Positions 43,004-51,877 of a DNA stretch of 64,000 bases are shown in pieces. The DNA is from Flavobacterium panacagri (GTDB taxonomy: Bacteria > Bacteroidota > Bacteroidia > Flavobacteriales > Flavobacteriaceae), in the NCBI RefSeq assembly GCF_030378165.1, contig NZ_CP119766.1, forward strand, positions 4,650,001 to 4,714,000, written 5' to 3'. Under the pieces are notes generated by a model that was not told the origin of the DNA, did no database searches, and was given only the letters and a program-made list of their open reading frames with translations. The stretch's first letter is position 1; each line of letters begins with the position of its first letter. A program made the position numbers and the translations under genes.

Positions 43004-45826
43004 CTAATATTCTGGTCCAGCAACTTGCGGTTTCGATTTCATGATTACTTCAACTGTACTTGGTTTTGCAAAGAATTCTTTAGCGAAAGCTTTTAAATCG
43101 GCTGCTGTGATTTCGTTTAAGGTTTTCTTGTAGACAACGTCATCTTTGAAGGTCTCATTATTCAGGATCATATTATTTAAACTGCTCAGCCAGAATCCGT
43201 TTGTCAGCACTTTTTCTGCTCTGGTTTTTAAAACCGTATTTTTAACCGATTGAATGTCTTCTTCTTTCACTTCATTTTGTTGCATTAACGCAATTTGCTC
43301 GTAAACAATCTTCGTTAGTTTTTCTTCTTTTGCAGGATCACTGTCAAAATTAATCGTCATTGAATATTCATCAGACGGCAGACGGCTTACTGAATTGGAA
43401 ACGTGAACACCATAACTTCCGCCCTCTTCTTCTCTAATTAAATCCAAATACTTTTTAGACAGCAATTCAGACAAAATATGCATTATAAATACATTCTTGT
43501 AGTTATAAGGAAACTGTTTTACAAATTGGATGTAAACACTCGCTTTTGGGACATTCATTTCGCGAACCAATAATTGTTTGGCAATTCCAGATGCTGGATC
43601 TAAATGATTGTCTACAAAATCTTCTTTTTTGTTTGCATCTGACGTTATACTTCCAATATATTTTTCCAATAATGTAATAGCATTTTCTGGAAGATTTCCT
43701 GTAAATACAAAAGTAAAATCGGCTGCATTTTGAATTCTCTCTTTATAGATTTCCGAAGCTTTTTCGAAACTTAATCTTTTCAAAAATTCCTCATTTACCA
43801 AAGGAACTCTTTTGTTATGGTTGTAATTTAACTGCGAAATAGTATCCTGAAAAACCTTCGGATTGGTATTGGCAGCGTTTTCTAATGAATTACTAAAACC
43901 GGTCAGCATTCTTGCATACGAATCTTTATCAAATCTTGGCTGTTCAAAATACAGATATATCAATTGCAATAAAGTCTCAAAATCTTTTTGGTTACTGGAA
44001 CCTTGAAAACCTTCTGTTAATTCTGAGATATAGGGTTTAACATTGGCAATTTTTCCATTTAATTTATCTTTCAAATCGGTGCTTTTGAATGTGCCTAAGC
44101 CCGAACTTTCTACCAAACTCACCGCAATCTGAGAAGACGGGATATCTTCTGTTTTAATTAATGAGCTTCCACCTAAACTATAAGCAGAAAATAAAACTTC
44201 ATCTTTTGCCAATGTTGTTGGATATAAAACGATCTTGGCTCCATTTCCTAAAACATAACTTTTCGCTCCTTTTATTCCTTCAATCGGCGTTTCTTTTGTC
44301 ACTTTAGAACCTTTCAATTCTGCTGTAATCAAAGGCTGATCTGTATCGGTTTCTTTGTATTTCTCAAGAGGCATTTTCTTAACTTCTGCCATGATTTTCA
44401 GATAATCTTCTTTTGAAGGATATACTACATCGCTTTTATCCGGACCTGTAACCGTCATCACAATATTATCGGTTGTCTGAAGCTTTTTAACCGCCTGATT
44501 GATCTCTGAAAGCGTAATCGAAGCCAATCTTTTTTTTATGTTTTCATACTCCGCTTCAATGCTTTCAAACGGAACCGCTTTCAGAAAATATTCCACTAAT
44601 TGTTCAGAGAAAGTATCATTATCAATTTTGTCTTTATTCTGAAGCAGATTTTCATAATAACTCAAAACACTTTCTTTGTTTCGGTCTAATTCTTTCTGCG
44701 TGAATCCGTAACGAATCGCTCTTTCGGTTTCAATCATCATTTCTTTGAAACCTTCCAGTGTTTTATTGTTTTTTGGAACCACATATAAACTGTGCGAATT
44801 GGTTAGTCTTGAAACTTCAGACGGACCTGTTGCCATTTTTAGTACAGCGGTTTCATTGTTTTGAATGAATTCCTGATAACGTCTGTTCATCATATCGGTT
44901 GCCAGATTATTGACCAAATCTCTTCTGATTGTTTCGTTATTCTTTACTTTATCATAGTCTTTTTTGTAGTAAAGAATAATTGAAGTTTCCTGCGATTCTT
45001 TGTCTTTTGCCAAAACATATTCCATTCCTTTATTTTTCGGAATTGAAACATAATAACGTTCTGCTGGATTCTTAGGTATTTCTATAGAAGAAAAAGTTTC
45101 AATGATCTTCTTTTCAATTTCTTTTACATCAATGTCTCCAACTACAATAACAGCTTGTAAATCTGGGCGGTACCATTTTTTATAATAATCTCTAAGAACC
45201 TGATAATCAAAATTATTAATAATATTCAAGTCGCCAATTACGTCTCGTTTTGCATATTTAGAACCTTTATATAATGTTTTATCGGTTTCTAAACGAAGTC
45301 TGAAATCAGAATCACGTCTGGTACGCCATTCTTCTCTAATTACACCTCTTTCTGCATCAATTTCTGAATCTTTTAAAGAAAGAAAACCAGACCAATCGTG
45401 TAATGCTAAAAGACAAGAATCAATTAATTTTGAATCTGTTGCAGGAACATTACTTAAATTGTAAACGGTTTGATCTTGTGCCGTATAAGCATTAATATCG
45501 GCACCAAAACGAACGCCTTTTTTCTCCAGCATATCAATAATGCCTTTTCCTTCAAAGTTTTGTGTTCCGTTAAAAGCCATGTGTTCCAAGAAATGCGCTA
45601 ATCCGTTTTGATCGTCATTTTCTAAAATTGCACCGACATTTTGAGCGAAATAAAAACAGACACGGTCTTTTGGAAATTCATTATGCAGGATATAATATTT
45701 CATTCCGTTCTTTAATTTGCCCGAAACGACATCTTTGCTCAACGGAACTGTAGTCGAAAATTGAGCGGCGCTTTTAAATCCAATTAAAAGGACAAAAAGC
45801 CAATATTTTGATTGAAAGATTTTCAT
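43004..45826 (-). CDS. Secreted M16-family (insulinase/pitrilysin) zinc peptidase
   Basis: The ATG at 45826 opens a signal peptide (MKIFQSKYWLFVLLIGFKSAAQ); the frame extends 13 codons upstream. The 940-residue protein is two tandem M16 halves. The first has the inverted zinc motif HFLEH (residues 78-82) with the distal Glu in ERGVIREEW; the second half is inactive, as usual, with EEGGSYGVHVS. It should cut medium-sized peptides in the periplasm. It ends the minus-strand run that starts with the ECF sigma factor, although a repeat separates it from the DsbD gene and may carry its own transcription signals. Confidence 0.92.
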   Translation of the reverse strand: MKIFQSKYWLFVLLIGFKSAAQFSTTVPLSKDVVSGKLKNGMKYYILHNEFPKDRVCFYFAQNVGAILENDDQNGLAHFLEHMAFNGTQNFEGKGIIDMLEKKGVRFGADINAYTAQDQTVYNLSNVPATDSKLIDSCLLALHDWSGFLSLKDSEIDAERGVIREEWRTRRDSDFRLRLETDKTLYKGSKYAKRDVIGDLNIINNFDYQVLRDYYKKWYRPDLQAVIVVGDIDVKEIEKKIIETFSSIEIPKNPAERYYVSIPKNKGMEYVLAKDKESQETSIILYYKKDYDKVKNNETIRRDLVNNLATDMMNRRYQEFIQNNETAVLKMATGPSEVSRLTNSHSLYVVPKNNKTLEGFKEMMIETERAIRYGFTQKELDRNKESVLSYYENLLQNKDKIDNDTFSEQLVEYFLKAVPFESIEAEYENIKKRLASITLSEINQAVKKLQTTDNIVMTVTGPDKSDVVYPSKEDYLKIMAEVKKMPLEKYKETDTDQPLITAELKGSKVTKETPIEGIKGAKSYVLGNGAKIVLYPTTLAKDEVLFSAYSLGGSSLIKTEDIPSSQIAVSLVESSGLGTFKSTDLKDKLNGKIANVKPYISELTEGFQGSSNQKDFETLLQLIYLYFEQPRFDKDSYARMLTGFSNSLENAANTNPKVFQDTISQLNYNHNKRVPLVNEEFLKRLSFEKASEIYKERIQNAADFTFVFTGNLPENAITLLEKYIGSITSDANKKEDFVDNHLDPASGIAKQLLVREMNVPKASVYIQFVKQFPYNYKNVFIMHILSELLSKKYLDLIREEEGGSYGVHVSNSVSRLPSDEYSMTINFDSDPAKEEKLTKIVYEQIALMQQNEVKEEDIQSVKNTVLKTRAEKVLTNGFWLSSLNNMILNNETFKDDVVYKKTLNEITAADLKAFAKEFFAKPSTVEVIMKSKPQVAGPEY

Positions 45827-45859
45827 TTTGTTAGATTTTGTTGTTGGGTTTAATTTTTT

Positions 45860-46048
45860 AAACACATAGAATCATAGGATTTTGATTGTCTACAAAAGGC
45901 ATTTCATTTGTTTAAATAAACATAGATGTAGAGTCTTTAAACTTCATCAAAGTTATCTGTAACACTTCCACAAAGCTATGTGTTGAGAAACGAGTTTCTC
46001 TTTTTACTATCTCTTAACAAGAAATAAAATCTATGTTTCTATGTGTTT
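45860..46048. repeat. Intergenic repeat with 18-bp terminal inverted repeats
   Basis: A 189-bp copy with ends AAACACATAGAATCATAG (45860-45877) and CTATGTTTCTATGTGTTT (46031-46048), and the internal motif AAGCTATGTGTTGAGAAACG. It is closely similar to the copy at 48195-48399, with which it brackets the DsbD gene. Confidence 0.85.
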
Positions 46049-46074
46049 AAAAACAATAACCGCAACGTTATATG

Positions 46075-48144
46075 TTACTTTTTAAAATTCCGGACTCCTT
46101 CCTGAAGCCACTCATAATATGCCTTTATATCTGGATTATAAGCCGATGGTTTACTCAAATCATTTTCCTGATGATCCATTAAAACGTAATATGGCTGGGC
46201 ATTGGTTTTGTATTTTAGAATCTGAAGTTCACTCCATTTTTGTCCTGTGTATTTTAAGACTTTACCTGTAATTTTAGAAACAACCTGTTCTTCTTTTGCA
46301 AGTGGTCTTTTATCATCAACATATAAAGAAATCAGAACCACATCATTATTTAGAACATTCAAAACTTTTGGATCCGGCCAGACACGTTCTTCCATTTTAC
46401 GGCAGTTTACACAGGCATATCCTGTAAAATCTATCATTATGGGTTTGTTTACTTTTTTCGCGTAAGCTAAACCTTCCTCATAATCGTGAAAAGTCGGAAT
46501 TCCGTTTGGACCGCTTTCTGCGCCTTCTGGCAATGCTGTTTTTTCATTGTTTTGAGTTACAACATTTCCGAAGCCATTTGGTGATTCGCTGTATTGTTTT
46601 GCCGGCGGAAAACCACTGATATACTGTAACGGAGCACCCCAAAGTCCCGGAATCATATACACCACAAATGCCAGAACGATAATTCCTAAACTCAGTCTTC
46701 CAACAGAAATATGAGTTACAGGCGAATCATGTGACAATTGTATTTTTCCAAATAAATAAAAAGCTAATACCGTGAAAATGGCAATCCAAATGGCCAGAAA
46801 TACTTCTCTTTCTAATAAATGTAATTGTAAAACTAAATCGGCGTTGCTTAAGAATTTAAAGGCTAAAGCCAATTCCAAAAAGCCCAAAACCACTTTAACG
46901 GAGTTTAACCAGCCTCCTGATTTTGGAAGTGAATTCATCCAACCTGGAAAAGCGGCAAACAAGGCAAACGGCAATGCAATCGCTAATGAAAAACCAAGCA
47001 TTCCGACAATGGGAGCAATTCCTGCCTGACTTGCCGCCTGAACTAATAAAGTCCCGACAATTGGCCCTGTACAAGAAAACGAAACAACAGCCAATGCCAA
47101 TGCCATAAAGAAAATACCAAAAGCACCACCCATTTCTGATTTCTGATCAATTTTAGTCAGCCATGAACTTGGCAATACAATTTCGAAAGCGCCTAAAAAG
47201 GACAAGGCAAAAACTAATAAAAGCAGGAAAAATACAATATTGAAAACGACATTGGTTGCTAAAGCATTTAGTGCATCGGCTCCAAAAATCGCTGTAACCA
47301 AACTTCCTAAAATCACATAAATTACGATAATAAAAATGCCGTACATGATAGCATTTCTAATTCCGGCCGCTTTGGTTTTACTTTGTTTGGTAAAGAAACT
47401 TACCGTCATTGGAATCATCGGGAATACACAAGGGGTAAACAAAGCCGCAAGACCTCCTAAAAAACTGAAGAAAAATAGCGTCCATAAACTTTCTTCAGGG
47501 ACTGTTTTTCCTGTCGAAGTTTTTGCTGCATTATTTATAGTCTCAGGAGTGTCTTTGCCAGCAATGCTAACAGAATTTGTTGTGTTGTTTGTGGTATCCT
47601 GTTTAGTAATTGATTCGTCTTTTGCAGGCAAATCAGCATTTTTTGCTTCTGCAGCTGTACTGGCTAATTCTTCGCTTTTAACCGGTACATCCGATTTTTT
47701 AAATGTAAATTTTACTTCTTTTTCTCCTGGAGGCAGACAGCTGTTATCGTTGCAGACCATAAAAAATATTACGGCATCAACAGTAAAAGCATCGTTTGTT
47801 TTTCTTTCGATATTTTGTGTAAAAATGGCTTTATCTGCAAAGTATTTAATTCGCATATTAAAAACAGGATCGTCTACTTCATGTCCTGCAGGCTCGACTA
47901 CAGAACCTATTGTCTTGTAGTTTTTAGACTTTGGAAAAGTAAAACTTGTCGGAGCTGGTCCTCCAGAAGGAACGTTCTGAGAATAAATATGCCAGCCTTT
48001 ATCAATTTTAGCAATTATACTCAAAGTATATTTGTTTTCTCCTATTTCTTTTACTGAAGTGGTAAATGAAACGGGATCGTAAATTTGGGCAGTAAGATTG
48101 CTTATCGCAAAGAATATTGCGATAAAAAGGAATATTTTTTTCAT
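46075..48144 (-). CDS. DsbD-type thiol:disulfide interchange protein
   Basis: The 689-residue protein has all three DsbD parts. These are a signal peptide and periplasmic alpha domain with Cys131 and Cys136 (CNDNSCLPPGEKEV), an eight-helix membrane domain with Cys239 (LFTPCVFPMIPMTVSFF) and Cys358 (VSFSCTGPIVGTLL), and a C-terminal thioredoxin-like gamma domain with Cys578/Cys581 (TGYACVNCRKMEERVW). It carries electrons from cytoplasmic thioredoxin to periplasmic thiol proteins. The TlpA-like gene in the same run is a plausible partner. A low-complexity Asn/Thr linker (residues 165-215) joins the alpha and membrane domains. Confidence 0.93.
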   Translation of the reverse strand: MKKIFLFIAIFFAISNLTAQIYDPVSFTTSVKEIGENKYTLSIIAKIDKGWHIYSQNVPSGGPAPTSFTFPKSKNYKTIGSVVEPAGHEVDDPVFNMRIKYFADKAIFTQNIERKTNDAFTVDAVIFFMVCNDNSCLPPGEKEVKFTFKKSDVPVKSEELASTAAEAKNADLPAKDESITKQDTTNNTTNSVSIAGKDTPETINNAAKTSTGKTVPEESLWTLFFFSFLGGLAALFTPCVFPMIPMTVSFFTKQSKTKAAGIRNAIMYGIFIIVIYVILGSLVTAIFGADALNALATNVVFNIVFFLLLLVFALSFLGAFEIVLPSSWLTKIDQKSEMGGAFGIFFMALALAVVSFSCTGPIVGTLLVQAASQAGIAPIVGMLGFSLAIALPFALFAAFPGWMNSLPKSGGWLNSVKVVLGFLELALAFKFLSNADLVLQLHLLEREVFLAIWIAIFTVLAFYLFGKIQLSHDSPVTHISVGRLSLGIIVLAFVVYMIPGLWGAPLQYISGFPPAKQYSESPNGFGNVVTQNNEKTALPEGAESGPNGIPTFHDYEEGLAYAKKVNKPIMIDFTGYACVNCRKMEERVWPDPKVLNVLNNDVVLISLYVDDKRPLAKEEQVVSKITGKVLKYTGQKWSELQILKYKTNAQPYYVLMDHQENDLSKPSAYNPDIKAYYEWLQEGVRNFKK

Positions 48145-48194
48145 GATGTTAGAGAAATATACTTATTGTATTTTTTTATCTAAATGTTGTTTTT

Positions 48195-48399
48195 AAACAC
48201 ATAGAATCATAGGACTTAGATTGTCTATAAAAGGCATTTCATTTGTTTAAATAAACATAGAAAAAGGATTTTCAAACTTTCTCAAAGTTTTGAACTTTAA
48301 CAAAGGTCTCACAATACTTACACAAAGCTATTTGTTGAGAAACGAGTTTCTCTTTTATACTCTTTTCAAAAGAAATAAAATCTATGTTTCTATGTGTTT
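48195..48399. repeat. Intergenic repeat with 18-bp terminal inverted repeats
   Basis: A 205-bp copy with ends AAACACATAGAATCATAG (48195-48212) and CTATGTTTCTATGTGTTT (48382-48399). Compared with the copy at 45860-46048 it carries an added CAAAGTTTTGAACTTTAAC segment, like the palindromes in the copies at 21890 and 24533. Confidence 0.85.
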
Positions 48400-48412
48400 T
48401 AAGAATTTACAA

Positions 48413-49804
48413 TCACTTTTTATATCGAGCCAAAATCCACTTTGCAATATCATCTAAAACTTCAGGGGCAAAAACTTCATCAAGTTCTTTGGATTCGCCT
48501 TGCGTACAAGTTTTACAATGCTGATACATATGATTTAAACCTGGATAAATCTTTGTAGTTAGATCTTTAGTTCCAAGATATTTTTTGAAAGATTCGATAT
48601 TCTCTACAGCAGGAACTTGAATGTCTTTGTCTCCATTTGCTATAAATACTGGAACAGTAATCTTTGGCAGAAAGTTTTCTGGTTTGTAATGAATCGTGTA
48701 ACGATACCATTTTCTATCGGCATCTTTTCCATAACGGTATAAGAAAGTCTGGTCACGTCCATCCCACATTTGTACTTCTTTTAAAGTTGTGGTGTCTTGT
48801 TGCTGCATCCATTCTTTTAACTTTACTTCCATTGCAGGCTGTGCAGATTCATTGTCTTTGGTATCATAAACCACTTTAAACATAATGTTGTACATTTCCA
48901 TCTGTTTGGCTACAACTTTATCTGAGAATTTATAGCTTTTTAAAATGGCTGTGTTTTGAAGATTCAGCATTTCTAATCCGCTGACGCCAACACCTGAAAG
49001 ACTTATCATGAATTTTACATCTTTGTTTCTGGAGCTTACAATTGAGGCTATCATACCACCTTCGCTGTGTCCGATTACTCCAATAAAAGAGGGGTCTATG
49101 TTTTTATCACTTTTTAAATAGGCGATTTGTTCTTCAACATCATTAGCAAAATCTCCTGTTGTGGCATTTTCAAAATCTCCAGTAGTTTTTCCATATCCAC
49201 GGTCGTCTACACGTAAAGAAGCGATTCCGTTTTTTGCCAGATAATCAGCCAAAACCGTGAAAGATTCTCTTCCCATAAAAGTATAATTTCGATCGTGCTG
49301 TCCCGTTCCTGAAATTAAGATTGCTAAAGGATATTTCTTTTTGTTGTTAGGAATTGTCAAGGTTGCTCCGTAAGTCAGCTTAGTATTTTTTCCGAGAAAA
49401 GTCATATCGATTACCTGATACGGATAAGGTTTCTGCGGATGCTGTGCAAAAAACAAAGGCGTTATTTCGCTCTGTTTTTTCAAAACAACCACTGCATTTG
49501 GAATTGAATAATGATTAAAAACTCCTTCAACTGCAGTTTTATCGGCATTGTACTTTCCTTTAAAAGAGAAATTATACATTTCATTTTTAAAGGAAATACT
49601 GTCCTTATTTTTACGAACTCCAACCTTTATCGATTCGTACTGCTGTTCTGGGATACTTAACAAAAGGGAATCTTTTGCGTTATCAAAATCTCCTTTAACC
49701 ACAATTCGGTACGAATGGTACTGTCCCTGCCAGATGGTTTGTGAAAAACCAATCTGACAGCACAATACTGCTATACTGAGATATAAAAAATTAACAATTT
49801 TCAT
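48413..49804 (-). CDS. Secreted alpha/beta hydrolase
   Basis: A 463-residue exported protein (signal peptide ending GFSQ). Residues 22-125 form a small beta-rich N-terminal domain. The catalytic domain has the oxyanion segment LISGTGQHDRNY, LRVDDRGYGKTTGDF, the nucleophile Ser247 in GVIGHSEGGM, the acid Asp in IANGDKDIQVP and the His in GLNHMYQH. It resembles peptidase-S9-like or acyl-esterase hydrolases common in Bacteroidota. It begins 17 bp after the TlpA-like gene, so it belongs to the second SusCD operon. The substrate is unknown. Confidence 0.88.
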   Translation of the reverse strand: MKIVNFLYLSIAVLCCQIGFSQTIWQGQYHSYRIVVKGDFDNAKDSLLLSIPEQQYESIKVGVRKNKDSISFKNEMYNFSFKGKYNADKTAVEGVFNHYSIPNAVVVLKKQSEITPLFFAQHPQKPYPYQVIDMTFLGKNTKLTYGATLTIPNNKKKYPLAILISGTGQHDRNYTFMGRESFTVLADYLAKNGIASLRVDDRGYGKTTGDFENATTGDFANDVEEQIAYLKSDKNIDPSFIGVIGHSEGGMIASIVSSRNKDVKFMISLSGVGVSGLEMLNLQNTAILKSYKFSDKVVAKQMEMYNIMFKVVYDTKDNESAQPAMEVKLKEWMQQQDTTTLKEVQMWDGRDQTFLYRYGKDADRKWYRYTIHYKPENFLPKITVPVFIANGDKDIQVPAVENIESFKKYLGTKDLTTKIYPGLNHMYQHCKTCTQGESKELDEVFAPEVLDDIAKWILARYKK

Positions 49805-49821
49805 TTTATAACTTAACTAAA

Positions 49822-51813
49822 TTATTTTTTCTCAGCTTTTAAATAATCAACGATAATCGAAATTTCGTCAACCAATTCGCTTGGGCTTCCAAAATAACCA
49901 TTAGACATCCATCTTAAATTTCCATTTTGGTCGATAATCATTTTTTCAGGAATTCCTGAGAAGTGAAATGCTTTTGAATACTTGTCATAAACCGCATCGA
50001 ATTTTCCTGTTTTTGGATTTTTACTATCATACAGAATTGTAAAATCAAAACCTTTTTCTTTAATGAAAGCCTGAGTCTGCGTTTTAAAATCTTTAATGTA
50101 TTCCATTGTATCAACAAAATAGAATTTCACATTATCATCGTCTTTGTATTTGTTTACGGCCATATTCATTCCTGGCATTGCATTTTTACAAGGCCCGCAC
50201 CACATCGCCCAGAAATCTAAAACTACAATTTTACCTTTTTGATCGGCTAATTTTACTTTTCCGCCACGGCTACTTTCCATTTCAAATCCATCAATTGGAA
50301 GATTGATTAATTCTGAGATTAATTTCTTTTTATGTTCTTCATTTTTATCTGCTTTTAAAGAATTTAAGTAAGCATCAAAATCAGCTTCTTTTTTACCTTC
50401 TTTTAAATACAAATCTTTTAAAGTTGTAATTATTACAGGCGTAACTTGATTCTGTTTTGCCGCTTCTAAAATATAAGCTTTAGCTTCTTCGGTCTTTCCT
50501 TCTCTTAAAAGCATTCTGGAGTATACTTCGTTATAAGAAGCATTTTTAAACTGCATTACAGGTTTTATTTTGTCCAGATATTTTCTTTCTAAATCGTAAT
50601 TTTTGAAAATTTCCTGAAGTTTTGCGTATGTAAAAAATTCTCTAGCTCCAAAGTTCAAACATTGCTCCTGCCATTCTTTCAATGATAATTTCTGAGCATA
50701 TTCCTTTGGAACAACTGCTTCTCTGCTTTCTAATTCAGGATAAATTACATCTGCATATTTTTTTAATGTTTCTAAAGAGGCTTTTTCGCTTCCTTCCTGA
50801 TCTCTGTCAAAAGGAATAGATACTAAATGCCAAGCATAATCTAATACAATTCCGTATGACGCTTTCTTGACATTGTTGATTGCATAATTGTAATCTTTGT
50901 TTTTTACGATATAATTGTAAGCAATGGCTTTGTACATTTTATCGTAAAAAAGTGCTTCTGTATCAGTAACTACATCTTGAAAGTTATTTTGCGGAAAGTT
51001 TTTCTCAAAGGCATTGTATAAAGCTACTTTTTTATTGAAATCAGCCTCATTGAATATTTTTTTAATCTCTAAATCACGAGCCCAAACGCCATTTGGATAT
51101 TTAGTCACTAAAACCTTTTGAACAGAATCTGTGAAGGCTTTATTGGCTGGTTGCGGCATTAAACCTAATGTTTTCTGAATTTGATACTGTGTAACGTTGC
51201 TTAAGTTATTTTCACTCAAAATAAAACGAAGTTCTTTCTTAAAAATCGGTGACACATCTCCTTCAGTTGAAAGCTGTTTGAATTTTAGCCCATAAGAAAA
51301 AACATTTTTACGAGTTTCAGGATGGTATTGCAATTCGTATTTAATCCACATCAAACCTACTTCATCTCTTATATAAGCACTATCGTGCACGACATTTGGA
51401 ACTTCATCCATGAATGCTCTGCTTCGTAAAAGTCCCCAGCCAGTATAAGCTCCCGGAACCTGTGCAAACATGTAAGCATGAGGCATTTTTTCTCCTCTGT
51501 CTACGATGGTATCCGATTTAAAAACACAGTTGATAAAAGAAGCGTGATCTGAAAGCTTCATCTTTGTAGTCCATTTTTTATCTCCGTCTGCTTTTAAAGT
51601 GATATCGTTTATAAGCCATTTAAAGTTATCATAAGTATATACGACTCCGTTTACATATTTCGCATTGGCAAGTGGTCCATTAGACGCATCATACGTTAAT
51701 GTAACCTCGTCTCCTGGATTTGGATGTTCTGGCGAAAGCTTAATCGCCATTTCTTGAGCAAATAAAGTGGTAGTGATACTAAAAAGTAATAGTATCAGTT
51801 TGATATTTTTCAT
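49822..51813 (-). CDS. TlpA-like thioredoxin-domain protein with long N-terminal region
   Basis: A 663-residue exported protein (signal peptide ending LFAQ). The first about 500 residues hold a beta-sandwich (PEHPNPGDEVTLTYDA) and a helical TPR-like region; the C-terminal part is a TlpA/ResA-type thioredoxin with WAMWCGPCKNAMPGMN and the cis-Pro segment FSGIPEKMIIDQNG. This build is regularly found just after SusD in ECF-controlled Bacteroidota loci. It probably reduces disulfides or haem-like thiols of imported peptides or of partner proteins, with electrons from DsbD. The partner is inferred. Confidence 0.88.
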   Translation of the reverse strand: MKNIKLILLLFSITTTLFAQEMAIKLSPEHPNPGDEVTLTYDASNGPLANAKYVNGVVYTYDNFKWLINDITLKADGDKKWTTKMKLSDHASFINCVFKSDTIVDRGEKMPHAYMFAQVPGAYTGWGLLRSRAFMDEVPNVVHDSAYIRDEVGLMWIKYELQYHPETRKNVFSYGLKFKQLSTEGDVSPIFKKELRFILSENNLSNVTQYQIQKTLGLMPQPANKAFTDSVQKVLVTKYPNGVWARDLEIKKIFNEADFNKKVALYNAFEKNFPQNNFQDVVTDTEALFYDKMYKAIAYNYIVKNKDYNYAINNVKKASYGIVLDYAWHLVSIPFDRDQEGSEKASLETLKKYADVIYPELESREAVVPKEYAQKLSLKEWQEQCLNFGAREFFTYAKLQEIFKNYDLERKYLDKIKPVMQFKNASYNEVYSRMLLREGKTEEAKAYILEAAKQNQVTPVIITTLKDLYLKEGKKEADFDAYLNSLKADKNEEHKKKLISELINLPIDGFEMESSRGGKVKLADQKGKIVVLDFWAMWCGPCKNAMPGMNMAVNKYKDDDNVKFYFVDTMEYIKDFKTQTQAFIKEKGFDFTILYDSKNPKTGKFDAVYDKYSKAFHFSGIPEKMIIDQNGNLRWMSNGYFGSPSELVDEISIIVDYLKAEKK

Positions 51814-51833
51814 GTCTGTTATTTTTTGATTTT

Positions 51834-51861
51834 AGTGCACTCAAAGAATGATGAGTGCACT
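51834..51861. terminator. Hairpin between susD and the TlpA-like gene
   Basis: AGTGCACTCA (51834-51843) pairs with TGAGTGCACT (51852-51861). The T run lies on the plus-strand side only, so for the minus-strand operon it may instead be a stabilising or processing hairpin after SusD. Confidence 0.4.
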
Positions 51862-51877
51862 TTTATGATTAATCTAA

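Noticed and set aside
47336..47920. A 194-codon plus-strand frame opposite dsbD
   Set aside because: It is the antisense shadow of the DsbD membrane domain; no promoter or leader, and the minus-strand frame has all DsbD cysteines.
51834..51861. A firm terminator for susD
   Set aside because: The T run is on the wrong side for the minus-strand gene, so only a low-confidence hairpin is reported.
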